A DNA stretch of 64,000 nucleotides from a bacterium (lineage in GTDB: Bacteria > Hydrothermota > UBA3073 > JACQXS01 > JAGMCI01): assembly GCA_030018315.1 (NCBI GenBank), contig JASEGA010000002.1:79056-143055 (forward strand), read 5' to 3'. Position numbers and translations under genes: made by a program. This document shows, piece after piece, positions 1 to 7,522 of this stretch. The number at the start of each line of letters is the position of its first letter. Positions within the stretch are counted from its first letter, which is position 1. The notes beneath the pieces were generated by a model that did no database searches, was not told where the DNA came from, and saw only the letters and a list, made by a program, of their open reading frames with translations.

Positions 1-603
1 CCAATCGTTTACATCGCTGATTTCAAGTTCACCACGAGCTGATGGCTTAAGACTACGAATTATATCAAATACCTGTGAGCCATACATATATACGCCTATA
101 ACAGCGTAATTTGAGAGCAGTGCTGATGGCTTTTCAATTACTTTTCTAATTGTTTTACCTTCAATAATAGGTACTCCATAATCACTTGGGTTCGGTACTT
201 CTTTTAAAAGAACTTTTGCACCATCCTCAACTTCAAATTGCTTTACTGCATGAGCTATACTACCGTCCAGAATATTATCTCCAAGTATAACAACAAATTT
301 ATCATCCCCTATGAATTCTGATGTCAAAAGAATTGCATGAGCAATCCCTTTCTCTTCTTCTTGATATGTGTAACCGAGCCTTTTTAGCCCCAATTGCCTA
401 CCATCGCCAAGTAACCGTAAGAAGTCGCCTGCTGAGTTACCGCCGGTCACAAGTATCACTTCCTTAATTCCTGCATCCACAAGTGTAAAAATTGGGTAAC
501 ATATCATTGGCATATCATACACAGGGAGTAGGTGCTTGTTAGTTATTTTTGTCAGTGGATAAAGCCTTGTACCAAGACCACCTGCAAGAACTACACCTTT
601 CAT
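1..603 (-). CDS. rmlA: Glucose-1-phosphate thymidylyltransferase (3' end outside window)
   Basis: This sugar nucleotidyltransferase is expected to join dTTP and glucose-1-phosphate into dTDP-glucose, the first step of dTDP-rhamnose synthesis for surface polysaccharide. Seen in sequence: the protein starts MKGVVLAGGLGTRLYPLT, the classic nucleotide-binding loop, followed by NKHLLPVYDMPMICYPI and the GDNI metal-site segment near residue 108. About 201 codons are present and the C-terminal part lies beyond position 1. The ATG at 603 is 4 nt after the stop of the shifted HEPN frame, so it is probably the last of a co-transcribed group. A related nucleotidyltransferase of other sugar specificity cannot be fully excluded. 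Confidence 0.88.
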   Translation of the reverse strand, partial: MKGVVLAGGLGTRLYPLTKITNKHLLPVYDMPMICYPIFTLVDAGIKEVILVTGGNSAGDFLRLLGDGRQLGLKRLGYTYQEEEKGIAHAILLTSEFIGDDKFVVILGDNILDGSIAHAVKQFEVEDGAKVLLKEVPNPSDYGVPIIEGKTIRKVIEKPSALLSNYAVIGVYMYGSQVFDIIRSLKPSARGELEISDVNDW

Positions 604-607
604 ATAT

Positions 608-1013
608 TCAGGTCTCTTTGATTCTATATCCTTTTTCTTTTAAATATTTAATAGATTGTTTTAGAAATCCTTGTGCATTTTTAACATGGTTTGCTGTCTC
701 TTTCTTAGATATTTCTTTAATAACTTCATAATCCTCCTATTTGCCTGTCTTTAAAAGCATCAAGAAGATAGGAATGAAGATTTAATGATAACAACTTTGT
801 CTTAGTAAAGTGTTTTCCAAAAACTGCTATTACTGCAGAGTGTTTAGAAAAACTTAAATTTTTTGTAAGAAGAAGTGCTTCAGCACAATAAAACATAGAG
901 TAGTAAGCTCTTGAAATAGAAAAATCGTAATCTTTTCTTTTATATAGCACTTCCGCTACTTCAAGACTCCGCTGGGCTTTGTGAATTAGTCTTTTGACTT
1001 CCTCTTCATTCAT
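608..1013 (-). pseudogene. HEPN domain protein (HepT-like toxin), frameshifted near its C-terminus
   Basis: HEPN proteins of this type are RNase toxins paired with MNT nucleotidyltransferase antitoxins. The frame from ATG 1013 carries the diagnostic SRAYYSMFYCAEALLL helix near residues 34-49 but ends at 726 after 95 residues (KDRQIGGL). One extra base in the GGAGG at 733-737 explains the stop. In the shifted frame translation continues as DYEVIKEISKK and on to a TGA at 608-610, giving about 135 residues, the usual HEPN length. The intact protein would read RQIGDYE, which fits the family. The start overlaps the MNT stop by 4 nt. Either a real inactivating insertion or a sequence error. Confidence 0.75.
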
Positions 1014-1327
1014 ACAGAAACTACCTTTTTCTTGATGTTTATGAGAAACGGTGTTCTATACTTTTGATATTCTTCTTGTGAGAACAAAAATTCTGAAATT
1101 ACAACATCGTATTTCAGAGATAAATTATTTGAGACATTTCTTATTCCCATTTTTTCTTTAAAACACGGTTCACTTTTAAGAACAATAGCTATATCTATAT
1201 CAGACCCTGCTTTTGCTTCATTTCTTCCGTGAGACCCAAATAATAATATCCTTTCCAAATTATCGCTGCTAATTTTTCTAATAGCTTCCTTAAATTCGCT
1301 CAGAATAAGCTTAATTTTACTATTCAT
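1010..1327 (-). CDS. MNT-type minimal nucleotidyltransferase (antitoxin)
   Basis: This 105-residue protein is a minimal DNA polymerase-beta-fold nucleotidyltransferase. Visible motifs are LLFGSHGRNEAKAGSDIDIAIV around residues 29-50 (the GSxGR and DxD metal site) and a third acidic position in LKYDVVI near residue 75. In known MNT/HEPN pairs the MNT protein neutralises the HEPN RNase by transferring AMP to a tyrosine; that role is inferred here from family and adjacency. Its ATG overlaps the stop of the GGGP synthase by 4 nt and its own stop overlaps the HEPN ATG by 4 nt, so all three are translationally coupled. Confidence 0.82.
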   Translation of the reverse strand: MNSKIKLILSEFKEAIRKISSDNLERILLFGSHGRNEAKAGSDIDIAIVLKSEPCFKEKMGIRNVSNNLSLKYDVVISEFLFSQEEYQKYRTPFLINIKKKVVSV

Positions 1328-2058
1328 TTTATTTTATGAATTGCAGCCGCAAAATCTTTGGCTAATTGAGGCTCCTTTTGCAATACATCTCCTATCACAA
1401 CTCCTTGCGCACCGGCAGCAACTTTTGACTTGGCATCAGCTGGAGTCCTAATTCCACCGCCTACAATAATTGGTATAGTTATATAATCCCTGACCTCGCG
1501 TATCATTTGATTTGGAACAGAGTTGCTGGCACCACTACCTGCGTCAAGATATACAAGTTTCATTCCCAAATATTCAGTTGCAAGTGCATGATATTTTGCA
1601 ATGTCAGGTTTATCTCTTGGAATTGGTAGCGTATGACTCATAAACAAGACACTGGTCAGATTACCTGATTCTATAAGTAAATATCCTGTAGGTATAACTT
1701 CAAGCCCAAATTCCTTAATAATTGGTGAAGCCTTTACATGTTCACCTATTAGATATTCTGGATTCCTGCCAGAGATTAACGATAAAAATAAGATGGCATC
1801 TGCATGCTTTGAGAGCTGAGTTGAATTTCCGGGAAAGATAATAACAGGTACAGTTGAATGAGATTTGACTAGTTTTGTGAACTCGTCAAAATTAGGCTTC
1901 TCTATTGTACTTCCACCAACTAATATTGCATCCGCCCCATTAGCACATATGTTTTTAATTTTGGATTCTATACCCTGTAAATTTATGTCAGGGTCAAGTG
2001 GGACTAAAAAGGCTGCTCCTTTTTGCTTAAAAATACGAGTTAGATACGAATAAACCAC
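1324..2058 (-). CDS. Geranylgeranylglyceryl/heptaprenylglyceryl phosphate synthase family (PcrB/GGGPS)
   Basis: GGGP synthase links a polyprenyl diphosphate to glycerol-1-phosphate, the first ether bond of archaeal-type membrane lipids. The 244-residue TIM-barrel protein shows the family signatures VPLDPDIN near residue 20, DAILVGGST near 43, VIIFPGN near 73, the YLDAGSGA segment near 170, and the phosphate-binding GGGIRTPADA and GVVIGDVLQ near 200-223. Its length and the long central insert resemble group II enzymes, which occur in some bacteria of the FCB group as well as archaea (family knowledge). The start is GTG at 2058; no better start is in frame. It leads the run GGGPS-MNT-HEPN-rmlA. 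The lipid product in this organism is not known. Confidence 0.88.
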   Translation of the reverse strand: MVYSYLTRIFKQKGAAFLVPLDPDINLQGIESKIKNICANGADAILVGGSTIEKPNFDEFTKLVKSHSTVPVIIFPGNSTQLSKHADAILFLSLISGRNPEYLIGEHVKASPIIKEFGLEVIPTGYLLIESGNLTSVLFMSHTLPIPRDKPDIAKYHALATEYLGMKLVYLDAGSGASNSVPNQMIREVRDYITIPIIVGGGIRTPADAKSKVAAGAQGVVIGDVLQKEPQLAKDFAAAIHKIK

Positions 2059-2063
2059 TTATC

Positions 2064-2091
2064 TTTTGGAGTGCAAAATCGGTGATTTTGC
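2064..2091. repeat. 28-bp hairpin repeat, copy 1
   Basis: A 28-bp sequence identical to 13440-13467. It contains the perfect hairpin GCAAAATC-GGT-GATTTTGC at 2073-2091. Here it lies between the 5S rRNA gene and the GGGP synthase start, so it could also act on transcription leaving the 5S gene. No T tract follows on either strand. Confidence 0.8.
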
Positions 2092-2123
2092 GCAATCCTT
2101 AACTTTTTAGTTTTTTAAAACAA

Positions 2124-2238
2124 CCCCGGCAGCACCTACTCTCCCATACCGCTTCCAGTATAGTACCATCGGCCTCTGGGGCTTAACTGCCGTGTTCGGA
2201 ATGGGAACGGGTGTGGCCCCCAAAGTATAGCCGCCGGG
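2124..2238 (-). rRNA. rrf: 5S ribosomal RNA
   Basis: On the minus strand the sequence begins CCCGGCGGCTATAC and ends GTAGGTGCTGCCGGGG, so the two ends pair as 5S helix I. Between them are universal 5S segments: CCACACCCGTTCCCATTCCG, CCGAACACGGCAGTTAAGCC, and the loop near GATGGTACT. The length is about 115 nt. No 23S or 16S gene is adjacent: DUF1015 lies upstream and the GGGP synthase downstream, so this 5S gene is solitary and has its own promoter. The ends may be off by 2-3 nt. Confidence 0.95.
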
Positions 2239-2253
2239 AACAGTTTACATTTT

Positions 2254-2281
2254 AAAATATCACTTTTAAAGCTTTTGTCAA
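2254..2281 (-). promoter_or_regulatory. Promoter of the solitary 5S rRNA gene
   Basis: On the minus strand, TTGACA (2281-2276), a 16-nt spacer and TATTTT (2259-2254). The expected start site is about 7 nt downstream, leaving roughly 8 nt of precursor before the mature 5S end at 2238. Confidence 0.7.
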
Positions 2282-2289
2282 GTAAAAAG

Positions 2290-2375
2290 AAACCAAAGAT
2301 GACACAGATTTTCACAAGATAAAGATAAATTATAAGAACAAATCTGGTGCTAATCTTGTGTAATCTTGTGATTTA
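2290..2375. repeat. Imperfect inverted repeat of ACAGATT/CACAAGAT units
   Basis: The segment CACAGATTTTCACAAGAT near 2293 is mirrored by ATCTTGTGTAATCTTGTG near 2353-2370. Similar ACACAGATT units recur inside the giant exoprotein gene near 54670-54800. It looks like an intergenic repeat between DUF1015 and the 5S gene. Confidence 0.5.
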
Positions 2376-2397
2376 TACTTTCATAGTATATTAAGTT

Positions 2398-3633
2398 TTA
2401 TAGTTTATTTATTACAAGTCCAGTGATAAGTTTAGGATAAAAGTCGGTTGATTTCTGAGGCATTACTTCACGACATGCTGAAATTTTACGCACCTCTTCT
2501 ATACGGGTTGGATTTAAGATAAAAAATAAATCATATTTGCCAGCCTTTACACCTTCTATACCTTCGTCTATATCCCTCAAATAGTCTATATTTTCCTTCC
2601 TTGCTATCTTTTCCTTTGAAATCATTAGCACATGCTCAATGATTACAGAGTGCAGAACAGTTACATCTAAAGTCTTATACTCATAGGTTCTGTCCTTGCT
2701 GACAAATTTGTCCATTAAGTTAGCATTTTTTAATTTTAGAACCCAAAACTTACCATTATATAAGCCAAATACATGCTTTTTACCTGAAAGTGCAGTTAAA
2801 ACTGATTCTTTGGAATTGTGTTCTTTGACAGCAAAAAATTTAGTAACTTTATCTATAAATCCCTCAGTTGATATGCCATAAATTGCTCTGTGGGTGGGTA
2901 AAATTAAAAGACCAGGGTCCTCCATTGATACAAAGGTTACCATCCTATGGGTTGCGGTTGGGTTTTCTTTTGAATAATTAAGTGCTGTCTCATATCTATG
3001 ATGCCCATCTGCAATGAGTAATGTTTTTGTTGCCATTAATCGCTGAATACTTGAAATTGTCTCTTCATCCCATATTCTCCATAGCTTATGGGAGACTCTT
3101 TTTTCATAAGATTCGGAGATATCAATTAATGGAGGAGTAGCAGAGATTTTGGCGTCAATTAAATTTGATATTTTATTTTCTATATCCGAATAAAGCATAA
3201 ATATTTGACCAAAGTTGGCGCGTGTTGCACGGAGCAATTTTAATCTATCTTCTTTAGGAGCAGATAGAGTACGTTCATGGGGTAAGACTACGCCTGTAGA
3301 AAAATCTTCAAGCTTTAATATTGCAACAAACCCTTTACGGAGTTTAGACTCACCTTGTGGAGTAATATATTCTTGAAAATAAGGATAAATTGACGGCTCT
3401 TTATCTTGAATTAATATACCTTCATCCTGCCATTGTTCAAAAAATGTATTCGCTCCAGTATACGGGTCTTTCTCTTTATTAAGCTCAATCCTAATAATAT
3501 TATACTCACTTTTTTTATAATATGCTTCCTGCATACTGGGTGTGATTTTATCATAAGGTTGAGTGACTACATCAGATAAATTAACTTTCTCTTGATTATA
3601 TCTTATCCCTTTAAACGGCTTAATCTCTGCCAT
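2398..3633 (-). CDS. DUF1015 family protein
   Basis: This 411-residue cytosolic protein belongs to the conserved DUF1015 family, whose biochemical role is not established. Seen in sequence: the N-terminal MAEIKPFKGIRYN start, SDVVTQPYDKITP near residue 20, VLPHERTLSAPKEDR near 115, and the family's hallmark LLIADGHHRYETAL near 205, a probable active or binding site. The length is normal. The ATG at 3633 has a GGGGGAG Shine-Dalgarno upstream, so it is probably read together with a transcript from the decayed genes above it. It ends near an inverted-repeat intergenic region. Confidence 0.85.
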   Translation of the reverse strand: MAEIKPFKGIRYNQEKVNLSDVVTQPYDKITPSMQEAYYKKSEYNIIRIELNKEKDPYTGANTFFEQWQDEGILIQDKEPSIYPYFQEYITPQGESKLRKGFVAILKLEDFSTGVVLPHERTLSAPKEDRLKLLRATRANFGQIFMLYSDIENKISNLIDAKISATPPLIDISESYEKRVSHKLWRIWDEETISSIQRLMATKTLLIADGHHRYETALNYSKENPTATHRMVTFVSMEDPGLLILPTHRAIYGISTEGFIDKVTKFFAVKEHNSKESVLTALSGKKHVFGLYNGKFWVLKLKNANLMDKFVSKDRTYEYKTLDVTVLHSVIIEHVLMISKEKIARKENIDYLRDIDEGIEGVKAGKYDLFFILNPTRIEEVRKISACREVMPQKSTDFYPKLITGLVINKL

Positions 3634-3645
3634 TTTTGCTCCCCC

Positions 3646-4288
3646 TTATCTTAACTTTTTTAATTTTTTAAATCTTTCTTTAAAGTCTGAGGCATACTCA
3701 TTTCTTAAAGTATCTGCTAAGCATTCCATTCTTTTCCAATCAAGGTTATCACTTTGAGCTTCTATAAGTTCTTTTATATCTTGTTCGTCAAATCTTGTTA
3801 GCTTCCTTCTACCCAATTTATAAAGAATTAACTCCTCTGGTCGAGCTACTCTCCATTTCTTGCCAAATATCTTAACTTCTACAGCTCTTTCCAATGCCAC
3901 ACGGTCAATAGTTATAGCTTGCAATCCTGAGATCGATTGAATGACTGGTCTTCTCATCTCTAAACTTAACTGGCAATCCTTTTAATAGTCTTTCTGCAAG
4001 ATCCATTTTATACTCGCCTTCATCCTTCCTGCTACGCATTTCCTTTATAAACTCGATGAGCCACTTGAGTATCTTAGTCTTTTTCTCTTTTGGTAATTTC
4101 TTCCACTCCTCTGCTTGCTCCTCACTTATCTCCTCGTAAGCCTTGTCAATTTCGGCTTGGTTAATAGGTTTAATGCATTCCATACTGTTCTTGCCAGTAA
4201 TACAACTATCCTTATTCCTGATGAGTTTCTTGAATTTTACACATTCCCAGCCTCTTTCTGTCAAAATTAGGTGCTCACATTTCGGTAT
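3646..4288 (-). pseudogene. Decayed nucleotidyltransferase-type (AbiEii/DUF6036-like) antitoxin gene
   Basis: Two overlapping frames make one broken gene. The upstream frame (3905 to about 4288) ends LPVKFRDEKTSHSIDLRIAS, and the downstream frame (3646-3957) continues DRVALERAVEVKIFGKKW followed by RVARPEELILYKLGRR. Joined by a frameshift near 3908-3935 they give the pattern of nucleotidyltransferase-like antitoxins (xDLRIAS...RAVEVxxFGKxxRVAxPEELIxYKL). The upstream frame has an AAAGGAG site at 4294-4300, but the codon 5 nt after it is ATA (4288-4286), as if an ATG had mutated; it would give MPKCEHLILTERGW. A TTG at 4264 is the only other early start. The N-terminal region (lysine/glutamate-rich, residues 40-90) is unfamiliar and may be a separate small protein. 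Confidence 0.5.
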
Positions 4289-4320
4289 CTCGTCTCCTTT
4301 TTAACATTCCTTGAAAGCTA

Positions 4321-4422
4321 TTAACGGATTAATAAAATAGGATATAAATTTTCCTTTATGCGGTCATATTCATGACCAATCTCCTCTGCAAGCTTATACT
4401 TTGATTTCTTAATCACTATCAT
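4321..4422 (-). CDS. Small ORF of 33 residues, unknown
   Basis: A short frame, MIVIKKSKYKLAEEIGHEYD and onward, starts at ATG 4422 with GGAGATAG immediately upstream and stops at 4321. I do not recognise it. It could be a real small protein or the start of a lost gene in this decayed stretch. Confidence 0.25.
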   Translation of the reverse strand: MIVIKKSKYKLAEEIGHEYDRIKENLYPILLIR

Positions 4423-4515
4423 CTATCTCCTTGCAAGGAAAAAAGAACCATCCCCATAGCCTTTGGAGAAAACAAAGCTAACTGCAAACATGCTGTTAGG
4501 TAGAGCTCATTCAGA

Positions 4516-4890
4516 TTAATCCCATGCGATCTTTCTGGGCTTGCCCTCAAGATATTCCTTGATTAAGTCTTGTATTAAATGACACCTCTCAATTAATTCT
4601 TCGCACATTACAGCGTAAGCTTTGAATGGTTCAGGTAACTGCTCGGATGCCTTAACCTCGATGAGCTCTCTGAATATATTCTCTAGGAATTTATCAACAA
4701 CTTTTATACTTCCATATATTACGTTAAGACTTCCACGTTCATCTTCGCTTAATCGAGGGCCGACATCACCAATATAGAGATCATAAAGATATGTTATACA
4801 GGAAACATTTTGGCTTGGTAAAAGTCTCTGTTTATTTAAGGCTTCTTTCAAATTATTCAGATGATCAATTTTTGAGGTATCAATCCCCAA
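4516..4890 (-). CDS. Unknown helical protein, 124 residues
   Basis: I do not recognise this protein. It looks cytosolic and mostly alpha-helical, with charged helices around residues 1-25 and 55-118, ending EYLEGKPRKIAWD, and no obvious catalytic motif. It starts with TTG at 4890, overlapping the stop of the membrane-anchored small protein by 11 nt (the two frames share the GATTGGGGATTGA stretch). The pair may be a two-gene unit: a small membrane protein plus a soluble partner. Neighbours are decayed toxin-antitoxin-like genes, so a defence or TA role is possible but only inferred. Confidence 0.4.
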   Translation of the reverse strand: MGIDTSKIDHLNNLKEALNKQRLLPSQNVSCITYLYDLYIGDVGPRLSEDERGSLNVIYGSIKVVDKFLENIFRELIEVKASEQLPEPFKAYAVMCEELIERCHLIQDLIKEYLEGKPRKIAWD

Positions 4891-5107
4891 TTACTACGTA
4901 GTTCGCTATCGATGGCTTTTCTTTTTTTCTGATGGATAATTTATCTTTAATAATTTCCCATATGACTGATAGTAGGAACCCTACTACAACCCCAACCACT
5001 ACCCAAAATCCACTACACTCATAAAGTTTCAACAAATCAGCCTCCTGACTATGAGTTTCGCATAACTCATTTATCTCTGAAGTTTGGATATCCTTCCATT
5101 TGGGCAA
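4880..5107 (-). CDS. Small single-pass membrane protein, 75 residues
   Basis: Unrecognised. Residues 1-32 are hydrophilic with two cysteines (CETHS, YECSG), residues 33-53 form one membrane helix (FWVVVGVVVGFLLSVIWEII), and the tail KDKLSIRKKEKPS is basic and therefore likely cytoplasmic. The only in-frame start is TTG at 5107 (a stop lies just upstream), which lowers confidence. It overlaps the following 124-residue gene by 11 nt. Confidence 0.35.
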   Translation of the reverse strand: MPKWKDIQTSEINELCETHSQEADLLKLYECSGFWVVVGVVVGFLLSVIWEIIKDKLSIRKKEKPSIANYVVIGD

Positions 5108-5123
5108 AATTTATACACATTTC

Positions 5124-6527
5124 TTACCTCAACTTTACAACCTTTACTGGTTTATAGTCCTTAACTTTTAGAAAATAAATGCCCGCCCTAAGATTCTCGC
5201 CAATTGTATTACTCTTTGTTGTTTCTACCAGTCTTCCACTCAAATCGTAAATCTGTAACCTAATTTTTGTTTTTCGCTAATCCTTAAACATTTAACACTA
5301 ATCACTGTGGTAAATGGATTAGGATAAGTTTCGAACAATTCAAATTTTGAGGGCAAAGTTTCAAGGAATTCTTCGATAGAATGCTCGTCAGTAAGAAAAG
5401 GAATAAAATGTATCTCACCATACTCATGATTATCCCAATGGTCATAAATTCTATTGTCTATTTCACCTGCATCAGTAGTATACCAATAATTGTATTGGGC
5501 ATCAATATCATGTGGAGTGAGATTCTTAAAAGCATAGAATCCAGAAGGATGCTCAAAAGTTGTATCACCTGCTATGTTGTTACTACAGGCAAGTGCAATA
5601 GAACTTTGAGCTATAATTAACCCTGGATTTAGAGTATTAAATTTTATTTCTCTAATTACGGAAGCTCCATAATAATTAATAATTTTCCCGGTTATAGTAT
5701 TATTACAGATAGTATCAAGAGATGCACCCGGACAATTCTTGATTGCTTCATTGTAGCCTTTTATCTCATTCCCTCGTATTGTCTCAATTGAACCTTCATT
5801 TAAAATGCCTGCAGATTTCCAGCCTCCGGATCCTTGCATGATATTTTTTGCTATACTCCCAATTGAATTCTTGTTCGTGATCCCGCGGGTATTATTAATT
5901 AATGTATTTTCCCTTACAGTCTGGATTTGACCATAATTTAAAATTCCATCATAACTGTTAGAGAAAGTATTTTCTTTTACCATATTTATCATTCCGCTGT
6001 TAGAAATACCATACTCAGAATTTTCTAATATATTATTGTGTGCTATAGTACCTATCGAGCCGGAACCCGAAATTCCAATCCCGCCCCAATTTCTTGATAT
6101 ATTGCAATGTGTTATACTATCAAAAGGAGCCATTATCTTACAACCACGATCTCCATAGCTGATTCTTACATATCTTAAATTTCCTGAACTTCCGGAACAA
6201 AATTCTAATTTTTTCCAACGATGGAGGATATTATCTGTATCTATAATAATTGAATCCACCTCAGTGCCTTTAGCAATGAGTATTCCATATATTGTGAAAC
6301 TTCGATTTTCTAAAATTATCACTTTAACCCCTGGCTCAATTGTGAGAGTAATAAGGCTATCTACAATTATATCTCCATATATAACATATGGACTTCCTGC
6401 TACATTCCAAATTGTATTGGCCGAGATATGTCCACTCACATAAGTAGTGTCTGCTCTAACCAATACTCCAGCAAATACTCCAAATACCAAGCTCGCCACC
6501 CCAAAAGGTGAATCTGAAACTTCTCAT
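5124..6527 (-). pseudogene. Secreted beta-helix repeat protein with sorting domain, two frameshifts
   Basis: The main frame (6499 to 5240) encodes a right-handed parallel beta-helix with many N-N and G-I-x-N turns (HNNILENSEYGI, NYWYTTDAGEID), opening with the module IYGDIIVDSLITLTIEPGVK also seen in the giant exoprotein. Both ends are displaced by single-base shifts. At 6499-6502 (CCCC on the plus strand) a shift separates ATG 6527, which has GAGAGGTG upstream, from the main frame; joined they give MRSFRFTFWVASLVFGVFAG, a perfect signal peptide. Near 5263-5276 (A-rich run) a second shift separates the rest of the type IX sorting domain, which reads IRLQIYDLSGRLVE, AGIYFLKV and KVVKLR before a stop at 5124. 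Decay or two homopolymer errors. Confidence 0.75.
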
Positions 6528-6625
6528 AGTACACCTCTCACAACATTGGGGACAAGTTCATTTTCTATATAAAGCCTTCGTTAGTTCTTTATATTTTTTC
6601 TCTATTTGCTACCGCAATCTTTAGC

Positions 6626-7522
6626 TTATTTACCGAACTCGCGTATAATGTTGACAACCTCTTTACCAATCCTTTCCTGCGCCTCTTTAGTTGAAGCTCC
6701 TATATGAGGAGTAAAAGTGACATTTGGTAGCCCCATGAGTTCACTCTTAGCAGGTGGTTCAGTCTCAAATACATCAAGCCCAGCACCTGCTAATTTACCA
6801 CTCTTTAAAGCGTCAAGTAATGCAGATTCATCAATTACGCCACCTCTTGCACAGTTTACAATAACTACACCTGGCTTCATTTTTTCAAATCCAGCCTTCC
6901 CAATAATGTGTTTGGTCTCAGAAGTTAGTGGAATATGGAGAGATATATAATCTGAGGTTCTAATTAATGTATCAAGGTCTACAAGTTTTATTCCCTCTAC
7001 AGCTTTGACATAAGGGTCGTAGCCGATAACATTCATACCAAGAGCAGTTGCCCGCTTGGCAAGCTCTTTACCAACCCTGCCTACTCCTATTATACCGAGT
7101 GTCTTACCTGATAACTCAATACCTGTAAGTGCCTTTTTCTCCCATTGCCCTTCCTTTATAGACTGCGTCCCCCTTGCAATATGTCTTGATATTGCAAACA
7201 TGTGGGCAAGTGCAAGCTCAGCTACAGAAGCAGAGGAGGCACCGGGAGTGTTAACAACTTTTATGCCTTTGGATTTAGCATAATCTGCATCTATGTTATC
7301 AAGTCCGACTCCACCTCTTATAATAAGTTTCATTTGCTGCATCTTGTCTATCATTTCCTTTCTTACCTTAGTCGCACTCCTCACCACCATAACATCAAAA
7401 TCACCTACCCTGTTTGGTAGCTCCTCTTTTGGGATTCCGGATAAGTCTTCAACATCAACCCTTAACTTTCGCAGCTCTTCAATTGAGCCGGGGTCAAGTG
7501 GGTCTGCCACAAGTACTTTCAT
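6626..7522 (-). CDS. serA: D-3-phosphoglycerate dehydrogenase (short form)
   Basis: Oxidises 3-phosphoglycerate to 3-phosphohydroxypyruvate with NAD, the first step of serine synthesis. The 298-residue protein has the NAD loop LGIIGVGRVGKELA near residues 143-155, then the catalytic set Arg226 (NCARGGVID), Glu255 (FETEPP) and His273 (PHIGAST). It lacks the C-terminal ACT/regulatory domain of longer SerA proteins, so serine feedback by that route is unlikely. Its ATG at 7522 overlaps the stop of the class V aminotransferase by 4 nt; together they supply two of the three steps to serine. A related 2-hydroxyacid dehydrogenase is possible but the context favours SerA. Confidence 0.88.
   Translation of the reverse strand: MKVLVADPLDPGSIEELRKLRVDVEDLSGIPKEELPNRVGDFDVMVVRSATKVRKEMIDKMQQMKLIIRGGVGLDNIDADYAKSKGIKVVNTPGASSASVAELALAHMFAISRHIARGTQSIKEGQWEKKALTGIELSGKTLGIIGVGRVGKELAKRATALGMNVIGYDPYVKAVEGIKLVDLDTLIRTSDYISLHIPLTSETKHIIGKAGFEKMKPGVVIVNCARGGVIDESALLDALKSGKLAGAGLDVFETEPPAKSELMGLPNVTFTPHIGASTKEAQERIGKEVVNIIREFGK

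Noticed and set aside
726..1013. Programmed frameshifting to make full-length HEPN
   Set aside because: No slippery heptamer is present at the site; a simple one-base insertion is a sufficient explanation.
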